A model generated the notes under the pieces. The model was not told the origin of the DNA. It saw nothing but the letters and a program-made list of their open reading frames with translations, and did no database searches. DNA of 7,188 nucleotides from Thiotrichaceae bacterium (GTDB lineage: Bacteria > Pseudomonadota > Gammaproteobacteria > Thiotrichales > Thiotrichaceae): NCBI GenBank assembly GCA_027008665.1, contig JALVEA010000427.1, forward strand, positions 1 to 7,188, read 5' to 3'. A program made the position numbers and the translations under genes. Shown piece after piece: positions 1-5,449 of this stretch (position 1 is its first letter; every line of letters starts with the position of its first letter).

Positions 1-1
1 A

Positions 2-100
2 CAAGATCAGAAAAAAATAAAAACCATCACTGAAACATTACAAAAAACTGAAACATTATTAGAGGAAAAATACGTTCGCTGGGAAGTATTAGACGATTAA
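2..100 (+). CDS. C-terminal end of an ABC-F type ATPase (Uup-like), partial
   Basis: This open frame enters from the left edge and stops at TAA 98-100, giving 32 residues that begin QDQKKIKT and end in YVRWEVLDD. The stretch is highly charged with heptad-like spacing of I/L, as in a coiled coil. The ending (aromatic-x-RWE-x-L-D/E-D/E) is typical of the C-terminal coiled-coil domain of Uup-type ABC-F ATPases, soluble twin-ATPase proteins that act on ribosomes or branched DNA. A related fragment at 767-904 reads like the segment expected immediately before this one, which supports the family call. The ATPase domains lie outside the window, so catalytic motifs cannot be checked. No hairpin terminator is visible after the stop. 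Confidence 0.6.
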   Translation, partial: QDQKKIKTITETLQKTETLLEEKYVRWEVLDD

Positions 101-120
101 AATAAGCAAGATGGAAAAAT

Positions 121-146
121 GAAAAATTAGGACACCCATCAATTTA
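121..146 (+). repeat. Left copy of 26-bp direct repeat flanking brnTA
   Basis: This 26-bp sequence recurs at 767-792 with one substitution (C133 here, T779 there). The core reads TTAGGAYACCCATCAATTTA. The two copies lie in the same orientation and bracket the complete brnTA module including its operator and promoter. They could be the ends of an inserted cassette, sites of recombination, or members of a dispersed repeat family. Confidence 0.8.
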
Positions 147-160
147 TTCATCAAATATAT

Positions 161-178
161 TCAAATTTTCAAATTTGA
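161..178. promoter_or_regulatory. Operator-like perfect inverted repeat upstream of brnT
   Basis: TCAAATTT-TC-AAATTTGA is a perfect 8-bp inverted repeat with a 2-bp spacer. Its right arm overlaps the first bases of the TTGACA -35 box at 175-180. BrnA-family antitoxins carry a ribbon-helix-helix DNA-binding domain and are known to repress their own operon, so this is the natural candidate for the BrnA (or BrnT-BrnA complex) binding site. The palindrome is seen directly; the binding is inferred. Confidence 0.65.
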
Positions 179-204
179 CATTATGCATATAAAATATGTA
201 TCAT
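175..204 (+). promoter_or_regulatory. Sigma-70 promoter of brnTA
   Basis: The -35 box TTGACA (175-180) matches the consensus perfectly. After an 18-bp spacer comes TATCAT (199-204), five of six matching the -10 consensus. Transcription would begin around 210-212, on or next to the ATG at 211. That would leave the ATG at 196 outside the transcript and make the brnT message leaderless. Confidence 0.6.
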
Positions 205-210
205 TATTCT

Positions 211-477
211 ATGGAAATTGAATATGATCCTCAAAAAGCTAAATCAAATCTAATAAAGCATGGAGTTACCTTTGAAGAAGCTACTACGGCACTTTATGAC
301 CCAGTAGCTCTTGTGCAAGAAGACATAGATTCTGTCAATGAAAATAGATGGGTATTAACTGGTCTAAGTAACAAAGCTAATATCTTAACTGTTGTTTACA
401 CATTAAGAGGAGAGGAAATAATTCGTTTAATTTCAGCCAGAAAAGCAACACGAAAAGAGGTTAAATATTATGCGTGA
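211..477 (+). CDS. brnT: BrnT family ribonuclease toxin of a type II toxin-antitoxin system
   Basis: The product is 88 residues, the usual size for BrnT, a small RelE-like-fold ribonuclease that inhibits translation until bound by the BrnA antitoxin. Family hallmarks are visible in order: the opening MEIEYDPQKAKSNLIKHGVTFEEA (conserved D-P-x-K, N, and KHGV-F-EA), the central RWVLTGLS...LTVVYTLRGEEIIR strand region, and the closing RLISARKATRKEVKYY block. I chose ATG 211 because BrnT proteins normally begin just before the E-Y/W-D-P motif and because the promoter at 175-204 would start transcription there. ATG 196 would add MYHYS and remains possible; neither start has a Shine-Dalgarno sequence. 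The gene overlaps brnA by 8 bp, so the pair is co-transcribed and probably translationally coupled. No key motif is broken, so the toxin looks intact. Confidence 0.9.
   Translation: MEIEYDPQKAKSNLIKHGVTFEEATTALYDPVALVQEDIDSVNENRWVLTGLSNKANILTVVYTLRGEEIIRLISARKATRKEVKYYA
456..460 (+). promoter_or_regulatory. Ribosome binding site of brnA
   Basis: AGAGG lies 9 bases before the ATG at 470, inside the end of brnT. It supports that start and gives the antitoxin a clear Shine-Dalgarno site, whereas the toxin start has none. Such a bias would favour antitoxin over toxin synthesis. Confidence 0.65.
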
Positions 478-736
478 AGAATATGATCTTTCAAATGCGA
501 AAAGAGCAAAGGATGTTCCGCACCTAGCTAAGTTACAATCAGAAGAAACAGGTAAAACTAGAATTACCATTATGCTAGACAATGATATTTTAAGTGACTT
601 TCGTTTAAAAGCTAAAAATGAAGGTTTAGGTTACCAAACACTCATAAATCAGGTTTTAAAAAACTATACTCGTTCATCATTGCTAGATGAGGAGATGCTG
701 AGAAAAGTTATTCGTGAAGAGCTACAAAGAGCCTAA
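470..736 (+). CDS. brnA: BrnA family antitoxin (ribbon-helix-helix)
   Basis: The 88-residue product has the two-part layout of BrnA antitoxins. The N-terminal half (MREEYDLSNAKRAKDVPHLAKLQ) is the charged toxin-contacting region with the typical Y-D-L/F-S-N-A-x-R motif. The C-terminal half (from about residue 29, KTRITIMLDNDILSDFRLKAKNEGLGYQTLINQVLKNY) is a ribbon-helix-helix DNA-binding domain with the G-x-G-Y-Q-T-L-I-N signature. BrnA neutralises BrnT directly and represses the operon. The coding region overlaps brnT by 8 bp and has its own Shine-Dalgarno site. The probable binding target is the palindrome at 161-178. The acidic/basic C-terminal tail (LLDEEMLRKVIREELQRA) is common in this family. 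It appears complete. Confidence 0.9.
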   Translation: MREEYDLSNAKRAKDVPHLAKLQSEETGKTRITIMLDNDILSDFRLKAKNEGLGYQTLINQVLKNYTRSSLLDEEMLRKVIREELQRA

Positions 737-766
737 ACAGTGACTATTCTAAGAAAAATTAATTAG

Positions 767-792
767 GAAAAATTAGGATACCCATCAATTTA
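767..792 (+). repeat. Right copy of 26-bp direct repeat flanking brnTA
   Basis: It differs from the left copy (121-146) at one base only. It begins 30 bp after the brnA stop and runs without a break, in one open frame, into ABC-F-like coding debris (767-904). The sequence just before it (751-766) holds a related partial motif, AAAAATTAATTAGG, suggesting local slippage or a nested duplication. Confidence 0.8.
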
Positions 793-904
793 CCATGACC
801 TAGACTTAGAACAGTTACCAAAAGAAATAGAAGCACTTGAAGAAGAAATAGCACAATTACATCAAATAATGTCGGATTCTGATTTTTATCAAATTAAATG
901 TTGA
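767..904 (+). pseudogene. Fragment of an ABC-F ATPase coiled-coil domain
   Basis: An open frame from after the stop at 764-766 to TGA 902-904 encodes EKLGYPSI followed by YHDLDLEQLPKEIEALEEEI and AQLHQIMSDSDFYQ. The part from YHDLDLEQLP to DFYQ matches the Uup-type coiled coil (E-L-E-Q-L-P-x-x-I-E-x-L-E-x-E ... D-P/S-D-F-Y-Q). In Uup proteins this segment comes directly before the kind of sequence that opens this window (QDQKK...). It is therefore probably a partial copy of, or a piece split from, the ABC-F gene ending at position 100. There is no start codon with a ribosome site and no ATPase domain, so it is non-functional. The last codons (IKC) after DFYQ seem to come from the neighbouring lipoprotein gene read in antisense; the junction is near 892. 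Confidence 0.6.
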
Positions 905-1078
905 ATACACTTCTCCAGCTTGACTAATTGCATCTTTTGCTTGTTGCTCTTTGTCTGTCTCGTTATTTTTACCTCCACCACAGGCAGATAGTATTATTAA
1001 AAATAATATAATAATTATTGTATTGTTTGAAGTTTTCATATAAAAATCCATTTTATTTTCATATTTGTTTTTTGTCAT
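857..1078 (-). CDS. Small lipoprotein, apparently truncated at its 3' end
   Basis: The 73-residue product starts with a basic, polar region and a hydrophobic stretch (TIIIILFLIIL, residues 20-30). This is followed by the lipobox LSAC with Cys33 and a GGG linker, the pattern of a signal-peptidase II processed lipoprotein anchored in a membrane. The mature part is a short, charged sequence (NNETDKEQQAKDAISQAGEVYSTF). The ATG at 1078 overlaps the stop of the response regulator (ATGA) and has AGAGG 9 bases upstream, so it is the third gene of the kinase-regulator operon; an internal ATG at 1039 would give a shorter signal peptide. The last roughly 11 residues (IKIRIRHYLM) are encoded antisense to the ABC-F fragment, so the original C-terminus has probably been replaced. 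No family is recognised. Confidence 0.55.
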   Translation of the reverse strand: MTKNKYENKMDFYMKTSNNTIIIILFLIILSACGGGKNNETDKEQQAKDAISQAGEVYSTFNLIKIRIRHYLM

Positions 1079-1701
1079 TTTACATAGCCTCTTTTATAAG
1101 CATATAAGGCTAATAAAGCGATGGGATGAATATTAAGTTTTCTTCTAATATTTGCTCTATGTGTTTCAATACCACGTATTCCTCGATTAATTTTTTTGGC
1201 AATTTCTTTATTACTAAGTCCTTTAGCAATAAGGGTTAAAATCTCTGTTTCTCTTTTCGTTAAAGGGTTTTCATCAAGCGGTTTATTGCTGTATAAGGTC
1301 TCACTAACTTCTTCACTAAAATAAGCAGCTCCTTGAGACACTGCTTTAATGGCTAATAATAAATTGGAAAGGGAGATGTTTTTCAGTGCATATCCTGTTG
1401 CTCCTGCACGCATTAATTTCCAGATATGTTCAGCTTCTTCATGCATACTGAGCACTAGTATTTTGCTATCAGGACACTCTTTTTTAAGAATAACGGTTGC
1501 TTCATAGCCTCCCATTACAGGCATTGATAAATCCATCAAGATCACATCGGGTTGTAATGTTTTTGCCTGTTTAATTGCTATCAAACCATTTTCAGCAGTT
1601 CCAACGACTTCTGTTATTTCTTCAATTTTTAGAAACTCTGAGATACCATTGATAAACGTTGGATGATCATCGACAATTAAAATGCGTATTTTTTCTTCCA
1701 T
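1075..1701 (-). CDS. NarL/FixJ (LuxR-HTH) family response regulator
   Basis: The 208-residue product is a complete two-domain regulator. The receiver domain (about 4-120) has the acidic pair Asp11-Asp12, the phosphoacceptor Asp57 in ILMDLSMP, Ser85 as the switch residue and Lys107 in YALKN. The LuxR-type helix-turn-helix (about 146-195) reads LTKRETEILTLIAKGLSNKEIAKKI...ETHRANIRRKL. The recognition-helix region has an unusual NRGIRGIETHR where most relatives have S-x-x-T-V-x-x-H, so its DNA specificity may differ. The start is supported by AAGGA 10-11 bases upstream, and the ATG directly follows the kinase stop codon (TAA-ATG), indicating coupled translation. It should be phosphorylated by that kinase and act as a transcription factor in the cytoplasm. 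Its targets are unknown; the divergent soxB and its own operon are candidates. Confidence 0.94.
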   Translation of the reverse strand: MEEKIRILIVDDHPTFINGISEFLKIEEITEVVGTAENGLIAIKQAKTLQPDVILMDLSMPVMGGYEATVILKKECPDSKILVLSMHEEAEHIWKLMRAGATGYALKNISLSNLLLAIKAVSQGAAYFSEEVSETLYSNKPLDENPLTKRETEILTLIAKGLSNKEIAKKINRGIRGIETHRANIRRKLNIHPIALLALYAYKRGYVK

Positions 1702-3060
1702 TTAATTTTTTTCCTTATTTATTTTTAATGCTATTTTAATAATAGTTCCTTTTATTTTTGAGCTATCAAGATAAAACGATCCCGATAATAATTTAATCCG
1801 ATCTTGCATGTTTTTTAAACCAATACCTGCTTGATTATGAGTATGCTTGCAAGAAAACCCTTGACCATTATCTTGAATCTTTAATACAACCCATGTTGAT
1901 TTTCTTGATAGTTTAAGACTTACTTGGCTAGCCTTTGCATGTTTTTTAATATTGGTTAGCGCTTCTTGACTAACACGATATAAGGTTGTTTCAATTTCTT
2001 CAGCAAGCGGGGTATCATCTATTTCATAAATAAATTCACAGCTAATATTATTGGTTTGTTCAAATTGATTTAAAAGATTTCTCAGTGATATTTTTAGTCC
2101 CATATCATCTAAAAGTATTGGGCGTAAACCATGTGAAATTTTTCTAAGATTAGAAACTGTTTGGTTTAAAATCTCCCTCGACTTGTCCAGTTGATCTAAA
2201 TTATATTCATTTTTTTTATTTATTTGTCCGCTAAATAACTCAATATAATTCTTTGCCACTACAATATCAGGGCTGATTTCATCATGAAGCATTTTTGCAA
2301 AATGACGGCGTTCGCTTACTTGAAGTTTAACGAATTGATGTGCAGCTTTATTTAAAAGAAGCCGCGCTTTATTATTTTGTTGCCAATACACTAAAAATAC
2401 AAGCATCAAAGCGATAAGAATGGTTAGCATAAGGAGTAAATAAATATTACTACGAATATTATTTTTCATCTGTTTTTCAAGGCGATTAACAGAACGGTTA
2501 ATGTCCTCCATATATAACCCCGTTCCTAGCAACCATCCGAAAGGTTCAAGCTTAATAACGTAACTAATTTTTTCTTTATCCTCTCCTGTAGAAGGTCTAT
2601 GCCAATAATAAGTATGAAAACCACTGCCTTTATCGTTATTAATTATTTTTAGCAAAGATTGAATAACAAAATCGCCATTTTTATCTTGATATTTATATTT
2701 ATTCTTTCCAACAAAATCTTTTTTTATAGGGTGGGCGAGACAGATACCTTGCTGATCATAAATAAAAAAATAACCATCACCAGTACCATATTTTAAATTA
2801 TCTAACAATTCTCTGATTTGTTTCAGAGCTTTTTTATGATCAAGTTGTGGGTTATTAAGGATAGGTTGAATGGCTGTTTTTGCCAACATAGTATAGTTTT
2901 CTAGCTCTCGTTTTTTTGTCTCTAAAAGTGTTTTTTTAAAAGAGCGAACCTCTTCTTCTGATAAACTATCTGCTTGATAATCAACTAGATAGTTGATAGC
3001 AATAAGCAACAATATGAAAGCACAGAGGAAAAACACATATAAGACAATCTTTTTAAACAC
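1702..3060 (-). CDS. Membrane sensor histidine kinase with Cache domain (NarX/DegS-like, HisKA_3)
   Basis: The 452-residue product has TM1 (about 5-25) and an extracytoplasmic single Cache-type sensor (about 30-190) with the signature GDGYFFIYDQQGICLAHP, a G-x-N...D-x-x-G-D block, and SYVIKLEPFGWLLGTGLYMEDI. TM2 (about 205-226) follows, then a HisKA_3 dimerisation domain with His259 in ERRHFAKMLHDEISP, and a HATPase domain with the N box (QEALTN, Asn370), DNGQGF (397-402) and GIGLKNM (412-418). Cache domains of this sort bind small extracellular molecules such as carboxylates or act in chemosensing; the ligand here cannot be read from sequence. All catalytic motifs look intact. The start is a GTG two codons after an in-frame stop and has no clear Shine-Dalgarno site; any later ATG would lose TM1. 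It is first in the operon with the regulator and small lipoprotein. Confidence 0.94.
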   Translation of the reverse strand: MFKKIVLYVFFLCAFILLLIAINYLVDYQADSLSEEEVRSFKKTLLETKKRELENYTMLAKTAIQPILNNPQLDHKKALKQIRELLDNLKYGTGDGYFFIYDQQGICLAHPIKKDFVGKNKYKYQDKNGDFVIQSLLKIINNDKGSGFHTYYWHRPSTGEDKEKISYVIKLEPFGWLLGTGLYMEDINRSVNRLEKQMKNNIRSNIYLLLMLTILIALMLVFLVYWQQNNKARLLLNKAAHQFVKLQVSERRHFAKMLHDEISPDIVVAKNYIELFSGQINKKNEYNLDQLDKSREILNQTVSNLRKISHGLRPILLDDMGLKISLRNLLNQFEQTNNISCEFIYEIDDTPLAEEIETTLYRVSQEALTNIKKHAKASQVSLKLSRKSTWVVLKIQDNGQGFSCKHTHNQAGIGLKNMQDRIKLLSGSFYLDSSKIKGTIIKIALKINKEKN

Positions 3061-3145
3061 TATTATTCAATATTCCAAAGTTATGACAACTCAATAATAG
3101 TTGAATACAACACGAGAAAGTATCTCTAAAAACACTTATTATTTT

Positions 3146-3163
3146 TTAGGTGTTACTACCTAA
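3146..3163. promoter_or_regulatory. Operator-like inverted repeat in divergent region
   Basis: TTAGGT-GTTACT-ACCTAA is a perfect 6-bp inverted repeat with a 6-bp spacer, 83 bp upstream of the kinase start. Two half-sites about one helical turn apart are what a dimeric regulator would recognise. It could be an autoregulatory site of the response regulator, but it is not a match to the NarL heptamer and could occur by chance in AT-rich DNA. Confidence 0.35.
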
Positions 3164-3261
3164 GTTATTATATTTTATGCTAATTTTTAAACACTAGTAA
3201 AATTGTGGTTTTTTGGTATTTAAGCAAATCCTTAACTAATATCTTCGCCAACTGTGATTTA

Positions 3262-3334
3262 TAGGGTAGATAAGCGATAGCGCATCCACCAAAATCAATA
3301 TATTACGGTGGATGCATTACACTTATCCAGCCTA
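3262..3334. repeat. REP/MITE-like palindromic element
   Basis: The left arm (3262-3290, from TAGGGTAGATAAG to GCGCATCCACC) and right arm (3307-3334, from GGTGGATGCATT to CTTATCCAGCCTA) are imperfect reverse complements. The inner 9 bp GCATCCACC/GGTGGATGC match perfectly, and about 23 of 28-29 positions match overall around a 16-bp AT-rich loop. The type TAGGGTGGATAAGCG...GCATCCACC is familiar as a dispersed palindromic repeat in many bacterial genomes, including gammaproteobacteria. It is probably non-coding, may act as a transcriptional insulator or weak terminator, and has decayed on the right arm. Confidence 0.65.
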
Positions 3335-3464
3335 CAGTTTAGATTTTATGCGCCTTCCTAAAATATGGGTAAAAACCATAATCTTACACCAAGCATATTA
3401 CCATTTAATTATTCACTCTAAACTGGGACAATAAGTAATGTTTTTTATCTACTAAACACCGAAT

Positions 3465-3468
3465 AGGA
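3465..3468 (+). promoter_or_regulatory. Ribosome binding site of soxB
   Basis: AGGA lies 9 bases before ATG 3478, 3 bases before TTG 3472 and 18 bases before ATG 3487. The spacing selects ATG 3478 as the start. Confidence 0.65.
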
Positions 3469-3477
3469 TCCTTGACT

Positions 3478-5391
3478 ATGCCAACTATGAATAAACGAAC
3501 TTTTTTAAAATTACTCGCAATGGGTGCAGCTGGGACAGCGACGGGTAGCTTGCCATTTTTAATCCAAAATGCGTTTGCTTCGGAAAAGATGCCAAAAGAT
3601 TTCTATTCTATTCCTAAAAAAGGTCAAGCGCGCATTTTGCATACCACCGATTTGCACGGTCAATTATTACCTGTTTATTTTCGTGAGCCGAATGTAAACC
3701 TTGGTGTAGGTGAGGCATTTGGTCGTCCACCGCATGTTGTTGGTAAAAAACTTCTAGAGCATATGAAGCTACCACTAGATGGGCCTGAAGCCTACGCTTA
3801 TACCTATCTTGACTTCCTAAATGCTGCCAAAAAATACGGTAAAACAGGAGGCTATGCCCATATAAAAACCCTTTTAGATAGCCTGCGAAAAGAAGCTGGT
3901 GGTGTAGAAAATACACTAACCCTAGACGGTGGTGATCTATGGCAAGGGTCGGGCACTAATGTTTGGACACGCGGTGTAGATATGGTCGAAGCCTCTAATA
4001 TTTTAGGGGTAAATGTAATGGTAGGACATTGGGAGTTTACTTATAAGGAAGCAGAAGTATTGAGTAATGTTGCTTTATTTAAAGGTGATTTTATTGGGCA
4101 AAATGTACGAATTAAAGAAGATGCTTTAATGGGGGATGACTACCCTGAAATGGCAGAAAAATTTGGCAAAGGTTTGTTTGATGAAGATGAAGGCTACCCT
4201 TTCCAACCTTATGTGATGAAGAAAGTCGGCGGCAAGCGCATTGCTGTAGTTGGGCAAGCTTTCCCTCGTACTTCAAATGCTAACCCACGCGAATTTTTCC
4301 CTGATTGGTCTTTCGGCATTCGTGAACCCGATATGGCGGCTCTAGTTAAAAAAATCCGCACCGAAGAAAAGCCCGATGCTGTAATTATGATCTCCCATAA
4401 TGGCATGGATGTAGATATAAAAATGGGTGAAAACGTTGCAGGTATTGATGCTATTTTTGGTGGACACACCCATGATGGTATGCCTGAGCCTGTCAAAGTC
4501 AAAAATAAAAAAGGCGGCGCAGATTGTTTAGTCACCAATGGAGGTTCTAACGGTAAATACGTTGGCGTAATGGATATGGACATGAAAGATGGTAAAGTCG
4601 ATATGCATTACAAAATGCTCCCTGTTATTACTAACTGGCTCCCTGCTGATAAAGAAATGGAAGCCTATATTTCACAAATGCGTAGCAAAAAATACGACGA
4701 GAAAATTGTCGAAAGTCGTAGTAAAAAGTTCTACTACAACAAAAAACGTCTTGGCAAAACTTACCAAGAAATCCTCGAAGAAAAACTCGCCATTGCCGAT
4801 AGAACCCTCTACCGCCGTGGTAACTTTATGGGCACATGGGATCAAGTGCTGTGCAATGCGCTAAGAGAAGAATACAAAGCCGATATCGCCATGTCAGCAG
4901 GTGTACGCTGGGGAACAACCACCCTAAAAGGGGACTGGATTACCATGGAAGATGTCATGACCCAATGCGCCATGACCTATGCCGAAACCTACGTCACTGA
5001 GATGAAAGGTAAAGACCTTTTGGAAACATTAGAACAAATCGCCGACAATCTCTTTGATCCTGATCCTTACCTACAATCAGGCGGTGATATGGTAAGACTT
5101 GGCGGTATGGATTATACCTTAAATCCTAAAAAACCACTTTATTCACGCATTACCGATGCAAGACTAGACAATGGCGATAAAATTGACCCTAAAAAAACCT
5201 ATAAAGTCGCAGGTTGGGCAACCGTAAACCGCACCCCAGAAGGACGTTTAATGTGGGACGTTGTTAGAGACTATATTCTCAATAATAAAGGCAAAGATAA
5301 CGTACTTAAATTACCCAAAATCAACCACCCTAAACTCGTTGGCATATTAGACAATCCCGGTATTGCCGACTATCCTGGAGAAACAGGCTAG
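3478..5391 (+). CDS. soxB: Thiosulfohydrolase SoxB of the Sox thiosulfate-oxidation system
   Basis: SoxB is the periplasmic di-manganese enzyme that hydrolyses the sulfonate from SoxY-bound cysteine S-thiosulfonate, releasing sulfate. The 637-residue product begins with a Tat-like signal (NKRTFLKLLAMGAAG, cleavage likely after AFA near residue 34), with Lys-Arg instead of twin arginine. The metallophosphoesterase domain (about 52-370) shows HTTDLHGQL (Asp58, His60), LDGGDLWQGS (Asp153), VGHWEFTY (His184, the SoxB variant of GNHE), SHNG (His307) and GGHTHDG (His330, His332). The 5'-nucleotidase C-terminal domain (about 430-600) includes AGVRWGTTTLKGDWITMEDVM and the SoxB-typical YAETYV. All expected ligands are present and the length is normal or slightly long. 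It stands alone here without soxXYZA, as is common where sox genes are scattered in sulfur-storing gammaproteobacteria. The nearest genes are the divergent kinase operon and the convergent replication gene. Confidence 0.98.
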   Translation: MPTMNKRTFLKLLAMGAAGTATGSLPFLIQNAFASEKMPKDFYSIPKKGQARILHTTDLHGQLLPVYFREPNVNLGVGEAFGRPPHVVGKKLLEHMKLPLDGPEAYAYTYLDFLNAAKKYGKTGGYAHIKTLLDSLRKEAGGVENTLTLDGGDLWQGSGTNVWTRGVDMVEASNILGVNVMVGHWEFTYKEAEVLSNVALFKGDFIGQNVRIKEDALMGDDYPEMAEKFGKGLFDEDEGYPFQPYVMKKVGGKRIAVVGQAFPRTSNANPREFFPDWSFGIREPDMAALVKKIRTEEKPDAVIMISHNGMDVDIKMGENVAGIDAIFGGHTHDGMPEPVKVKNKKGGADCLVTNGGSNGKYVGVMDMDMKDGKVDMHYKMLPVITNWLPADKEMEAYISQMRSKKYDEKIVESRSKKFYYNKKRLGKTYQEILEEKLAIADRTLYRRGNFMGTWDQVLCNALREEYKADIAMSAGVRWGTTTLKGDWITMEDVMTQCAMTYAETYVTEMKGKDLLETLEQIADNLFDPDPYLQSGGDMVRLGGMDYTLNPKKPLYSRITDARLDNGDKIDPKKTYKVAGWATVNRTPEGRLMWDVVRDYILNNKGKDNVLKLPKINHPKLVGILDNPGIADYPGETG

Positions 5392-5411
5392 GAAGCACCT
5401 AAAGGATCGCT

Positions 5412-5434
5412 CGACGGGGTTTATAATCCCGTTG
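5412..5434. terminator. Hairpin between convergent soxB and rep genes
   Basis: CGACGGGGTT-TAT-AATCCCGTTG can fold into a 10-bp stem (two G-T pairs) with a 3-base loop, 20 bp after the soxB stop and 15 bp after the rep gene stop. There is no U-tract on either side, so it would be a weak intrinsic terminator or an mRNA 3'-end stabiliser. Its position between convergent genes suggests it serves both. Confidence 0.5.
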
Positions 5435-5449
5435 AAACGTGTTGTTTGC

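Larger units (their letters stand above)
3061..3477. other. Divergent intergenic region between kinase operon and soxB
   Basis: No gene is visible in this AT-rich stretch. It must contain the promoters of both the kinase operon (minus) and soxB (plus), but I find no convincing -35/-10 pair for either. It contains an inverted repeat TTAGGT-N6-ACCTAA at 3146-3163, a weaker CAACT-N7-AGTTG at 3087-3103, and a 73-bp palindromic element at 3262-3334. The soxB leader from 3335 on shows nothing structured that I can support. Confidence 0.6.

Noticed and set aside
3384..3412. TTACAC...TAATTA as a soxB promoter
   Set aside because: The match to consensus is poor and such boxes are expected by chance in DNA this AT-rich.
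3614..4864. Open frames on both strands inside soxB (3614-3916 minus, 4209-4583 minus, 4589-4864 plus)
   Set aside because: The soxB frame is fully explained by conserved motifs across its length; the others have no recognisable domains or ribosome sites.
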